From IMG/VR virus record IMGVR_UViG_3300027788_001900, positions 1-57,195 of that record: 57,195 bases of DNA. One strand, given 5' to 3'. Of the stretch, positions 1 through 7,960 are shown one piece after another (the stretch's first letter is position 1; each line of letters begins with the position of its first letter). A program made the position numbers and the translations under genes. The DNA is from a virus. The notes beneath the pieces are model-generated. The model was not told the origin of the DNA, ran no database searches, and saw only the letters and a list, made by a program, of their open reading frames with translations.

Positions 1-969
1 CTCATTTCAAATTCTTTTTGTCCTTTTGTGTAATATGCCTTAAAAAATAAGTTATCTTCTAGATCTCCAAAGAAATGATTCGACTTACCAACATAAAATT
101 TTGCTTTTGGATAAACTTCTGTAACTTCTTTCTTTGTTTTTGCATCTAAAACTTCTTTATCAAATTCTTTTACAAATTTAGCTTCATTAACTACTGATTC
201 ACTTAAACTTTTTAATAATTCCATTGCTTTTTTATATGCAATATCAATATTACCAGAGTCCTCTATATCTTTAATATCTTTTTTAGTTACCTTAACTTTA
301 GCTTCAGTAACTAATGATTCACTAAACACAATAAAAGATTCACCTGATGAATTAGGATCTTCTAATTCTTTATATTTAACCTTTGACTTATCTAAAAGTT
401 TTTTAGTTTCAGGCCATGAATTAACATATGAGTAAATAATAATTTGATTATCATCTTCTGGATTAACTCCTGCCTTTTTCCATATCTTTTTAGTTTTGTC
501 ATCAGCATCAGAAAGATAATCAATTTGACCACCTATCTTTTCAAGATCCTTCATAACGTTGCTTGCTTCATTTGTCTTTAAAGTTTCCTTGCATGCTTTA
601 TGAAACATATCTATATGTTTTGAAGCAGCTTTTTTATCGCCACTTTCAATCTTATCAATTGCATCTAATAAGTCTTTTGCTTCTCTGTGATAATTTACAT
701 CAGTAAACGAATCAAATAATTTATTAAGTTCACCAATAGGTGTATTAACATTAACCTTTAAGCCTGCTGCTAGCATACCACCGTAATCAAAAGTCTTTGA
801 CCACATATCACCTGCTTTAAATTTCTTTGCTTCATTTAAATCTTCATCTGTTACTTCAGGATGCATTTTCTTAATTTCATCATCACTAAGACCGTCTTCC
901 TTCATCTTTTTAGCATGACCACTAAGCTCTTCGTTAATATAAGTAGCATATGTTTTAAAATATTTCATA
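1..969 (-). CDS. putative internal head protein, capsid-targeting-like N-terminus (3' part cut by window edge)
   Basis: The frame opens at an ATG at 967-969 and runs off the left edge without a stop, so the C-terminus is missing (at least 323 codons seen). The N-terminus MKYFKTYATYINEE resembles the T4 internal-protein targeting peptide, which begins MKTYQEFIAE. Two internal copies of an ESVVNEA / ESLVTEA motif match the hydrophobic-x-Glu|Ala pattern cut by T4-type prohead proteases. The rest is Lys/Glu/Asp-rich with no domain I recognise. It is the last visible member of a block of similarly built genes. Packaging in the head is inferred from the motif only. Confidence 0.6.
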
Positions 970-971
970 TC

Positions 972-1451
972 TTATTTTATTTTACCTTTTTTGACATCTC
1001 TTTGAACATCTTCAGCTGCGTTAAGAAGATACTGTGCAGCTCTTTCCATATCAACATTCATATATTTAGCAATTGATCTCATTGCTCTAGTTGCAATTCT
1101 TTTTTCTTCTGAACTTGCAGATTCATTAACATCCTCAGCATCTTCTCTAACAGTTTTATACTTTGCCTTAATGTCTTTTAATTCTTTTGCTAATTTACCT
1201 TTAGCATATCTTTGAATACCCCAATTAAAAGAAGCATCAAATAACATATTAAAAGGTAATTTACCGAACTTCTTACCGTATGTTGATTGTTCCAACCAAG
1301 CTAAATAAGCCTCAGCCATTTCCTTAGAAAGCTTTATTCCTTCTACATCTTTAGCATCACCATTAATAACGGATTTAAGTAATACCTTTGCTGCAGCTCT
1401 TCCTTCATTAATACTATCAGCATTCTCATTAATTGTCTTAATATGTTTCAT
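972..1451 (-). CDS. putative internal head protein with capsid-targeting-like N-terminus
   Basis: A 159-residue protein, mostly charged and probably helical. It begins MKHIKTINENADSINEG, a longer version of the KT...INE pattern found in its neighbours, so processing after the INE triplet would be expected if the T4 rule applies. No catalytic motif is recognised. An exact copy of the late-promoter-like motif lies 18 nt upstream of the ATG, so this gene and the partial gene after it (2 nt gap) may form their own late unit. Function unknown beyond a likely virion role. Confidence 0.6.
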   Translation of the reverse strand: MKHIKTINENADSINEGRAAAKVLLKSVINGDAKDVEGIKLSKEMAEAYLAWLEQSTYGKKFGKLPFNMLFDASFNWGIQRYAKGKLAKELKDIKAKYKTVREDAEDVNESASSEEKRIATRAMRSIAKYMNVDMERAAQYLLNAAEDVQRDVKKGKIK

Positions 1452-1469
1452 TTTAATGTAATTTCTTTT

Positions 1470-1480
1470 TTTATATATTC
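1470..1480 (-). promoter_or_regulatory. late-promoter-like motif GAATATATAAA
   Basis: Exact 11-base match, reading GAATATATAAA on the minus strand, 18 nt upstream of the start at 1451. It touches the stop codon of the preceding gene. Resembles the T4 late promoter element TATAAATA. Confidence 0.5.
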
Positions 1481-2025
1481 TACCAAGGATTAGTACTTTT
1501 TAATCCTAACTGTTTTCCAAATAAACTCGGACCATAACATGCCCAAAACCCTGCTTTATTAGGATCCATCTTTTTCTTTTGATCACATTGATGTCTTGCC
1601 CAAAAACTAGCAGACGCACCTGGGTCATCATTCTTTACAGATAATCCTGGATCTCCCCATTCAATTTTCTTAGCTACGATTGATCCAGTTTCTTTGTCGG
1701 TTCTTCCACTATTACGATAAACAATAAACTTTTTATTGCCACCTCTTTCTGGTGAATCAAGTTTAACTTTCTTAGTTCTACCTGATTTACGATCTTTATA
1801 TATGGCTTTAGTTCCAACCTCAAGGTTTTTAGCCATGAAGCCACTTTTTCCATTTAATACCATATTTCCTTTATCCCAATACTCTTTTGCTTCTTCAAAC
1901 AATTTACCATGTGCATCGGAGCCTAAGCGAAAAACAGTGTCATCTAAACCTATACCATTATCTACATGATATTTAAGTTCTTCAGATACTTTATCAAAAC
2001 CTTTAAAGTCTTTTATAAATTTCAT
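1480..2025 (-). CDS. conserved phage protein, DUF5872-like C-terminus
   Basis: A 181-residue protein. Residues about 17-50 (KYHVDNG, then TVFRLGSDAH) resemble a module common in virion-associated proteins of marine T4-type phages. The C-terminal part (ASFWARHQCD, then WACYG) resembles the DUF5872 pattern of SFRARHxC followed by a WSC motif. The start MKFIKDFKGFDKVSEE is a weaker version of the capsid-targeting-like peptide of its neighbours. The ATG overlaps the stop of the upstream gene by one base, indicating one transcript. The assignments rest on remembered family patterns; biochemical function is unknown. Confidence 0.6.
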   Translation of the reverse strand: MKFIKDFKGFDKVSEELKYHVDNGIGLDDTVFRLGSDAHGKLFEEAKEYWDKGNMVLNGKSGFMAKNLEVGTKAIYKDRKSGRTKKVKLDSPERGGNKKFIVYRNSGRTDKETGSIVAKKIEWGDPGLSVKNDDPGASASFWARHQCDQKKKMDPNKAGFWACYGPSLFGKQLGLKSTNPW

Positions 2026-2894
2026 TATGCTTCTCTTTCTTTCTTTGTAAATTCTGAAGGATTTTTAATTGGTAGTTTATCAGCCTTACCTTCATCTCTA
2101 ACTTCTTTAGCAATATCAGCATCAGCCTTACCCCAAGTACCTTTACCTTTTTCTAAGAATGCATTTACTCGAGCATAACCCCAAGCAACCTGTGGTACAC
2201 CTGCACGGTGACTACTATTCCAAGCATCTAGCCCTCTTCTCATTACTAATCTTAATAGTCCAATAGGTACGCCACTTTCAGTAGCCTTATCCTTTAATGC
2301 TTTTTCAATGTCAGCTGACAATTTACTTCGATCACCTTCAGCTTTTTCTGCCTCATTAATTGCACTGTTATATAATTCCTCTATCCACTTTAAAGTATCT
2401 GGCTTTTTTGGTAGATTTTTAAATTCAGCAAACATTTCCTTTGTGAACTCTTTTAGATTTTTAGCTTCTTTAGCCATTATATCAATTTCACCCATTGCAG
2501 ATTCTGTAATATCATCATCCTTAGGTTTATCATGAACATAGCCTAGTTTACTCATTCTTTCATGATCTTCTAGTTTTTCTGCTTTATAACCTTTTCCTGT
2601 TTTTGGATCATACATCATATGAACTTTGAATTCTTCATTCATAGATTCATTAGCTATATTATATTCTACATCTTCTATAAAGTCAGCTTCAGTAAAATCT
2701 CCGTATTCATCAAAGAACTTTTTAGTATTTCTTTTTGACATTCTTTCTAATGACTTAACATAATCTTTAGCATACTTTAATGGTACACTACCTGATTTTA
2801 TAGCTTTCTTTAATCCTGCATCCATTACTCTTGCAATATCATTCCAACCTTTTGCTTCGTTAATAAAGTCTGTATATGTTTTAAAGTGCTTCAT
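2025..2894 (-). CDS. putative internal head protein, DUF5824-like domain
   Basis: A 289-residue protein starting MKHFKTYTDFINEAKG, the clearest capsid-targeting-like peptide in the window: FINE followed by Ala fits a prohead protease site (I-x-E|A). The segment GYKAEKLEDHERMSKLGYVH around residue 105 is a pattern I recognise from other large phages. Residues about 205-260 (VPIGLLRLVMRRGLDAW, then WGYARVNAFL) fit the DUF5824 pattern. It lies 2 nt downstream of the next block member and overlaps the following gene by one base. No enzymatic role is assigned. Confidence 0.65.
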   Translation of the reverse strand: MKHFKTYTDFINEAKGWNDIARVMDAGLKKAIKSGSVPLKYAKDYVKSLERMSKRNTKKFFDEYGDFTEADFIEDVEYNIANESMNEEFKVHMMYDPKTGKGYKAEKLEDHERMSKLGYVHDKPKDDDITESAMGEIDIMAKEAKNLKEFTKEMFAEFKNLPKKPDTLKWIEELYNSAINEAEKAEGDRSKLSADIEKALKDKATESGVPIGLLRLVMRRGLDAWNSSHRAGVPQVAWGYARVNAFLEKGKGTWGKADADIAKEVRDEGKADKLPIKNPSEFTKKEREA

Positions 2895-2896
2895 AA

Positions 2897-4120
2897 TTAA
2901 TTCATTTTATATTTTTCAACTCTAGCATCAATTTTTGCTTTCTTAGCTTTTAACTGAGTATATTCCTTTTCTTGATTCATCATAATAGAACCATATTTGT
3001 CTGCCATCACCCCACCTTCTGGTTCAGCTTCTTGTTCCATGTCTCTAAATGTTTGAGCCATTTCTTCAGCCTTATCTTTAATGTCCTGGGCTATATCTGT
3101 TTGTGAATCTAATAAATCCATATACTTATCAAAACTAATTCTACGTGATTTTACTTCAGCTGGTTTAAATTTAGGTAATTCCATTATTGCTCGAGTACGT
3201 CTGAATGCCATAAGAACTGGATCATTAATATCAGTTGCTTCATTAACTACTGATTCATCTTTAGGAACGCAGTTATTAACTCTTTTACCAGATTTAGAAG
3301 ATATTTTTGTTTTAGGAGATCCTATTTTATAATCATCCCAGCATGGATCAGCATTTTCATCTAATGATTCCTCAATATTAGTATCAGCAATCTCAATATC
3401 TTCAGCGGATAAATCCATCATAGCATCATATGCTATATCCTCATCCTTAAAGTAATAAACATTACTTCCATTAATATCAAACTTCTTACGATACATATCA
3501 TCTAGGATTGCTAAAGCTTTTTTAGCATCTCTAACAGATACCTTTATATAGTAGCCTTTACCAGGTCCTTCATTTACTTTACTTTCTAAGAATGCCGCAT
3601 CTATATCAAACTTTTTATCTATTTTCTTAATTAACTTTCCCATATTAGATAATGAAATACCTGCTTCTTTCATAGCATCCTTTAAAGTAATTGCTCCTGC
3701 AACAACTCTCTTAGCATATCCTAAAGGTGAAAAATTACTTTCATAGATTGTACCTACTACTTCTTCTTTAGATTTAAATGATTTTGCTGATTTTTTAATC
3801 TTTTTAATGAATTCCTCAATGGTCCTCATTTGATTAGGATCATAGTCATCTCCATTATCATGCCTACCAACCATATTCTCTACGGAGTTTTTAAGCTCCC
3901 ACATTGCGTTTAATTGTTTTGGTAACCTAGTAAACTTAGCTTCAGTAACTACTGATTCATTTACCTTGTCATAAAGTTGAGATTTTGAATTCCAAGCCCA
4001 GTCAGCAGAATCAAAAGCTTTAAGCTTTTTTGCCTTTTGGTAATCCTCAGATGATAAGTGTGCAGCTTTAAGATTTACACGCTCATTGACAAATTGTCTA
4101 TAGTCTGGTATGTGTTGCAT
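2897..4120 (-). CDS. putative internal head protein with repeated protease-site motifs
   Basis: A 407-residue protein, the first of the left block to be transcribed. It starts MQHIPDYRQFVNERVN, a variant of the targeting-like peptide. Near residues 54-62 and 287-295 it carries ESVVTEA and ESVVNEA, encoded by nearly identical 21-bp sequences that also occur in the gene at 1-969. The segment DPCWDDYKIG...NNCVP is a cysteine-containing pattern seen in many marine phage proteins. The middle is Lys/Glu-rich and probably helical. A late-promoter variant sits 15 nt upstream. A virion role is inferred. Confidence 0.6.
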   Translation of the reverse strand: MQHIPDYRQFVNERVNLKAAHLSSEDYQKAKKLKAFDSADWAWNSKSQLYDKVNESVVTEAKFTRLPKQLNAMWELKNSVENMVGRHDNGDDYDPNQMRTIEEFIKKIKKSAKSFKSKEEVVGTIYESNFSPLGYAKRVVAGAITLKDAMKEAGISLSNMGKLIKKIDKKFDIDAAFLESKVNEGPGKGYYIKVSVRDAKKALAILDDMYRKKFDINGSNVYYFKDEDIAYDAMMDLSAEDIEIADTNIEESLDENADPCWDDYKIGSPKTKISSKSGKRVNNCVPKDESVVNEATDINDPVLMAFRRTRAIMELPKFKPAEVKSRRISFDKYMDLLDSQTDIAQDIKDKAEEMAQTFRDMEQEAEPEGGVMADKYGSIMMNQEKEYTQLKAKKAKIDARVEKYKMN

Positions 4121-4135
4121 ATAACAATGTTTTCT

Positions 4136-4146
4136 TTATTTATTCA
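4136..4146 (-). promoter_or_regulatory. late-promoter-like motif, variant GAATAAATAAA
   Basis: Reads GAATAAATAAA on the minus strand, one base different from the window's GAATATATAAA motif, and 15 nt before the start at 4120, the same spacing as upstream of the tail tube gene. Confidence 0.4.
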
Positions 4147-4158
4147 ACAAACAAAAAG

Positions 4159-4407
4159 TTATTTTTTGCTGTCAACTATACCTAAATGTTTTTGAATAAG
4201 TTTAATGATTCCTTTTTCTTGGATTTGAGTACCCATTACTATCCAGTCATCATCAGAAAGAATAGAACCGACCTCTGAAGCGAGGCCGGTTTCTGTTACT
4301 AAGGCATCAACGCCTTGTGTATACCATTCTTTAACTCTGATAAGCCCACCATCTTCATAAAGCTTAACAACCTGGTTATTATCTATATGTCTTCTGTGGA
4401 ATCCCAT
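4159..4407 (-). CDS. hypothetical protein
   Basis: An 82-residue protein starting MGFHRRHIDNNQVV. I do not recognise it. It has no membrane segment or cysteine motif. The spacing of 2 nt from the upstream gene shows it belongs to the 5606-to-4159 small-gene operon. It follows a coiled-coil-like protein, and the two could act together, but nothing in the sequence shows this. Confidence 0.55.
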   Translation of the reverse strand: MGFHRRHIDNNQVVKLYEDGGLIRVKEWYTQGVDALVTETGLASEVGSILSDDDWIVMGTQIQEKGIIKLIQKHLGIVDSKK

Positions 4408-4409
4408 TG

Positions 4410-5117
4410 TTATACAGTTTCAACTACAGGATCAACTTCATTCATTAAATCAGTTAATTCTTCTTCAGCTTCATTATACTTATCAATTGCAACATCAAGA
4501 ATAACATCAGGATGATTTACTTCAGTATCTAATTCCGATAGTTTTGCATGATTTTCTCTAAGAGCTGAATTATCAACATGTACTTTTTGTACTACAGTAG
4601 AAAGATCTTGACCAAACGCAGCCATTAATTCAATAAAGTTTCTAGCTTCAAAGAATCCTTTACCTTTCATAGATGTTACCATTGTCCATAATATAGTAAT
4701 ACTCGTACCTCTTAATTTAACAATACCATCCCAGTCTTTAGACTGAACTATTTTAGAGTTTTCTTTAAGATTAGAATATAACATTACTAATCCTGTTGCA
4801 GTCGTATGACCCCATTCAGCATCTTTTTCTAAAAACTTCATTAATTGCTTATAAAGTTTAGGTGAAGACATTGGAATATCATATTCATTAGTTTGAAGAT
4901 CTCTAAGTAAATCCTCATTCTTTTTTAATGCTTCTCTTTTGTCTTTAATAATTTCACTCATCTTACGAGGAGAATCATTAACTAATTCTTTTGCTAAAGC
5001 AGCTTGCTCTTCTTTAGAACCAGTCTTACCAACTTGGTTTTCATAGTTTTTTGTTAATTTAGATTCTACCGAACCGTCTTTTACAATTTTCATATCTGGT
5101 TTATTTTTGTTTGCCAT
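4410..5117 (-). CDS. hypothetical helical protein
   Basis: A 235-residue, highly charged, probably mostly helical protein with a hydrophobic middle (around residues 105-165, LVMLYSNLKE and ILWTMVTSMKG). Coiled-coil character is likely at residues 45-75 and 175-230. It overlaps the end of the upstream zinc-ribbon gene by 17 nt, suggesting translational coupling. No family recognised; a structural or scaffolding role is possible but not shown. Confidence 0.6.
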   Translation of the reverse strand: MANKNKPDMKIVKDGSVESKLTKNYENQVGKTGSKEEQAALAKELVNDSPRKMSEIIKDKREALKKNEDLLRDLQTNEYDIPMSSPKLYKQLMKFLEKDAEWGHTTATGLVMLYSNLKENSKIVQSKDWDGIVKLRGTSITILWTMVTSMKGKGFFEARNFIELMAAFGQDLSTVVQKVHVDNSALRENHAKLSELDTEVNHPDVILDVAIDKYNEAEEELTDLMNEVDPVVETV

Positions 5118-5361
5118 CTTTTAAATTATTTGTTTTTGTTGTTTTATTTTTAGGATTTGCTGTTTGAAATTCTTTATTAACATTACCACATTTGCTACAT
5201 ACCATTGTATCTAAAGGTAATAATCTATCTTTACCATCTGGTGATACAAATCTGCTTACCTTCCTTAAGAAGAAGGCAGGCTGAAAAACATTATTTCCAC
5301 ATTCATCACAAACGATTTCAGTAGTTGAATCAATATCTACATTCATTTTTTGTCCTTCCAT
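5101..5361 (-). CDS. small zinc-ribbon protein
   Basis: An 86-residue protein with two CxxC knuckles, CDEC at about residues 18-21 and CSKC at about 55-58, spaced as in a zinc ribbon, followed by a Lys/Asn-rich tail. Zinc ribbons of this size often bind nucleic acid or stabilise phage structural assemblies; which applies here cannot be told. The start ATG at 5361 is used. The gene overlaps the next by 17 nt and follows the upstream gene by 5 nt. Confidence 0.6.
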   Translation of the reverse strand: MEGQKMNVDIDSTTEIVCDECGNNVFQPAFFLRKVSRFVSPDGKDRLLPLDTMVCSKCGNVNKEFQTANPKNKTTKTNNLKDGKQK

Positions 5362-5366
5362 ATTAA

Positions 5367-5606
5367 TTATATAGTTTTATTCTTATTTGTTTTAACTTTA
5401 TTAATTTCATTTAATTTATATTCTGAATCAATCCAATTGCTACTTACATAACTCCATAATGATTGAGAGGGGTGATCAGGTAATTTAGGGTGTGATTGAT
5501 TTTTTGCCCATCTCTTTGCTTTTATAAAACCATCGGTTGAATATGGAAAAGGTCCTTCATGATTAGGTAAGAACCATGATTTGATTGTTTTGAATAATTT
5601 AAACAT
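5367..5606 (-). CDS. hypothetical protein
   Basis: A 79-residue basic protein starting MFKLFKTIKSWFLPNH with an amphipathic N-terminus and a Lys/Asn-rich tail. No family recognised. It heads the small operon 5606 to 4159; the 67-nt gap upstream contains an inverted repeat at 5642-5657 (GTTTCA/TGAAAC) without a T-run, which may be the end of the glycan operon transcript or nothing. Confidence 0.5.
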   Translation of the reverse strand: MFKLFKTIKSWFLPNHEGPFPYSTDGFIKAKRWAKNQSHPKLPDHPSQSLWSYVSSNWIDSEYKLNEINKVKTNKNKTI

Positions 5607-5673
5607 AATCTATTTATTATTATATACATTTATATGAAATAGTTTCAATTGTGAAACTCTATGCAATGTTTCA

Positions 5674-6273
5674 TTATTCTTTGCTTTTTTGACCAAGATA
5701 TCCACTATGATGTCTTTGTGAATATTCTTTTTTAGTAAATTTAATTTTCTTTATTAATTCTACAATTAAAATATCTCCTATTACTTTCATTAATGTTGTT
5801 GACGTAGTTGGTGTTAAACCTAATGGGCATACTTCTTTTGTATTTCCAGTATGAAGAGTTATATCAGATTTGTTTGCCAAAATACTATCTTTATCACCTG
5901 TGATGCAAATAATAGATATATGAGGATACATATTTTTTGATAATTCAATTAATTCTAATATTTCTCTAGTTTTACCAGAATTAGATAAAAGAACAAGAAT
6001 ATCATTTTTTTGAAGTATACCTAAATCACCATGTTGAGCTTCACTAGGATGTAAATAAACAGAAGGTGTTCCTGTTGAATTAAGTGTAGATGAAATGTTT
6101 AATGCTATTTGACCAGCCTTTCCCATCCCTGATAATATAACTTTACCATTAGATCCTATATTATGAACCTTTTGTTTTATTCTATTAACTGCTAATTCAA
6201 AAGAAAAGTTTACGGGAATATTTTTTATTTGTGCTGCTTCATATTCTAGCAATTCCTTAATTGATTCTTCCAT
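5674..6273 (-). CDS. SIS-domain sugar-phosphate isomerase (KdsD/KpsF-like, no CBS domains)
   Basis: A 199-residue SIS-domain protein. GMGKAGQIA (49-57), HPSEAQHGDLG (75-85), SNSGKT (97-102) and CPLGLTPTTSTT (149-160) match the D-arabinose-5-phosphate isomerase family, which converts ribulose-5-phosphate to arabinose-5-phosphate for Kdo-type sugars. Cellular members are about 320 residues with two C-terminal CBS domains; this one ends after the SIS domain, with only a relic-like HHSGYLG tail. It is the last gene of the glycan island and overlaps the dehydratase stop by one base. The exact substrate is uncertain. Confidence 0.85.
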   Translation of the reverse strand: MEESIKELLEYEAAQIKNIPVNFSFELAVNRIKQKVHNIGSNGKVILSGMGKAGQIALNISSTLNSTGTPSVYLHPSEAQHGDLGILQKNDILVLLSNSGKTREILELIELSKNMYPHISIICITGDKDSILANKSDITLHTGNTKEVCPLGLTPTTSTTLMKVIGDILIVELIKKIKFTKKEYSQRHHSGYLGQKSKE

Positions 6274-7265
6274 TATCTCAATGACACCTTACCTTGTAAA
6301 ACATCCATCCAATGATCACACATTTCATGCATCATAGATTCAAAAGTATATTCTGGTTTCCAATTTAAAGTTTCTCTAATCTTTGTTGAATCTCCTTTAA
6401 GATAAGGTAATTCTTCAGGTCTCATAAACTTAGGGTTTTGTGAAATATAATCCTTGTAGTCTAAATCTAAATATTTAAACACCAACTCACACATTTCTCT
6501 AACTGAATGCGTTTCCATTGTTGATACAACAAAATCATCAGGTGTATCATGATTTAACATTGCATGCATTGCTATAACATAATCTTTAGAATGACCCCAA
6601 TCTCTATAAGAATCCATATTACCTAATTCTAATTTATCCTGTAAACCTAATTTAATAGAACATGCAGCTTTAACAACTTTATTAGTTACAAAGTTACTTC
6701 CTCTTCTTGGGGATTCATGATTAAATAAAATTCCATTTACAGCATGTAGGTTATGAGCTCTTCTATAATGTCTTACTATGTTATATCCAAATACCTTTGA
6801 ACATCCATAAGGAGATACTGGATTCATAATACTACTTTCTCTCTGAAAGCCATCATCCTCAACAGTTAAACCAAACATTTCAGAAGAAGATGCTTGATAG
6901 AATTTAGCAGTAGGGCATGCTCTTCGGTATGCCTCCAATATATTTAATACACCTACAGCATTTGTTTGGACTGTATATTGTGGTACATCAAAACTTACTC
7001 TTACATGACTCTGTGCTGCTATGTTATAAATTTCATCTGGTTGAATTTGCTCAAGTAATCTTTCTAAACTTCCTTGATCTGATAAATCACCATAATGAGT
7101 TGTGAGTTGACCACTTTCATATGCAGTCGTTAACCTAGCTGATTGATTTTCTGATGTAGAATTTCTTCTCACAGTTCCATGAACTTCATATCCTAGATCT
7201 AAAAGATACTCGGCAAGATAAGATCCATCTTGTCCATTAATTCCTGTTATAAATGCTTTTTTCAT
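6273..7265 (-). CDS. gmd: GDP-mannose 4,6-dehydratase
   Basis: A 330-residue short-chain dehydrogenase/reductase-fold protein. It has the NADP-binding GINGQDG (8-14), a SSSEMFG segment (126-132) and the catalytic YxxxK (Y153, K157 in SPYGCSK), plus HESPRRG typical of GDP-mannose 4,6-dehydratases. The reaction makes GDP-4-keto-6-deoxymannose, the branch point for GDP-fucose, GDP-perosamine and GDP-rhamnose. The next upstream gene is a PLP aminotransferase, which points to a GDP-perosamine-type product; no GDP-fucose synthase is present in the window. Confidence 0.93.
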   Translation of the reverse strand: MKKAFITGINGQDGSYLAEYLLDLGYEVHGTVRRNSTSENQSARLTTAYESGQLTTHYGDLSDQGSLERLLEQIQPDEIYNIAAQSHVRVSFDVPQYTVQTNAVGVLNILEAYRRACPTAKFYQASSSEMFGLTVEDDGFQRESSIMNPVSPYGCSKVFGYNIVRHYRRAHNLHAVNGILFNHESPRRGSNFVTNKVVKAACSIKLGLQDKLELGNMDSYRDWGHSKDYVIAMHAMLNHDTPDDFVVSTMETHSVREMCELVFKYLDLDYKDYISQNPKFMRPEELPYLKGDSTKIRETLNWKPEYTFESMMHEMCDHWMDVLQGKVSLR

Positions 7266-7277
7266 TTTCTTAATTTG

Positions 7278-7910
7278 TTATTTGGTTTGTAAATAAGGAT
7301 CAACTCCTTCTTTTTTATTAAAGACTGCCATTTTTGTTAAATCTGGCCAATCTGTGATAGTCCATTGTCTTGGTTTTTGTTTTACTGCTTCATCAAAATA
7401 ATCTAAACCTAACTGAGCAGTTTCAGGTGTCATATAATAATGGTACCCATATGTTTCAATATCTTGATCTCGCCATGGAACATCTGGTAACCTTCCATCA
7501 TATGACATTTTCTTTAGTGCAATTGCATCTTCTTTATTATCACAAAGTATAGCTCCACCTCTACCTAATGATAAATGCTTTTGGAATTGAAAACTTAAAC
7601 ACATAAAAGATCCTGGTATATAACTATCCTTTTTCCATAAAACAGCTGCATCATAAATAGGTTTAAGATGTTCATTTACTTTATAATAATCTTGCCACTC
7701 TTCATCTCTCCACTTTAAATTAATGTTTAATTTATTTGCAAGAAAAGGTACTGATATGTAAGTTCTTTTAGGAACAGTAATTGTATTTATATTTTGATGT
7801 CTTAGACATAATTCTATACCATGAGTACATGCATCTAAACATACTGCATAAGGTGCTCCAAAAAATTCAGCAAGTTGTTTTTCTAATTGTGTTACAGTCT
7901 CAAAGCTCAT
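7278..7910 (-). CDS. short DegT/DnrJ-type PLP aminotransferase
   Basis: A 210-residue protein matching the large domain of sugar aminotransferases: an N-terminal glycine/alanine region (FFGAPYAVCLDACTHG) and a PLP-lysine motif FQKHLSLGRGGA with K111 as the likely Schiff-base lysine. Family members are usually about 370 residues, so the small C-terminal domain is missing. With the adjacent dehydratase and acyltransferases it could form a 4-amino-4,6-dideoxymannose (perosamine) route. Whether the short form is active alone is unknown. Confidence 0.75.
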   Translation of the reverse strand: MSFETVTQLEKQLAEFFGAPYAVCLDACTHGIELCLRHQNINTITVPKRTYISVPFLANKLNINLKWRDEEWQDYYKVNEHLKPIYDAAVLWKKDSYIPGSFMCLSFQFQKHLSLGRGGAILCDNKEDAIALKKMSYDGRLPDVPWRDQDIETYGYHYYMTPETAQLGLDYFDEAVKQKPRQWTITDWPDLTKMAVFNKKEGVDPYLQTK

Positions 7911-7960
7911 GTTATAATTTGTTTTATTATATATTATATAAGATAAATGATGATTGTTTA

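Noticed and set aside
5642-5657. Inverted repeat GTTTCA-ATTG-TGAAAC as a terminator
   Set aside because: There is no T-run after the stem on the minus strand, so it is not a rho-independent terminator; its meaning is unclear.
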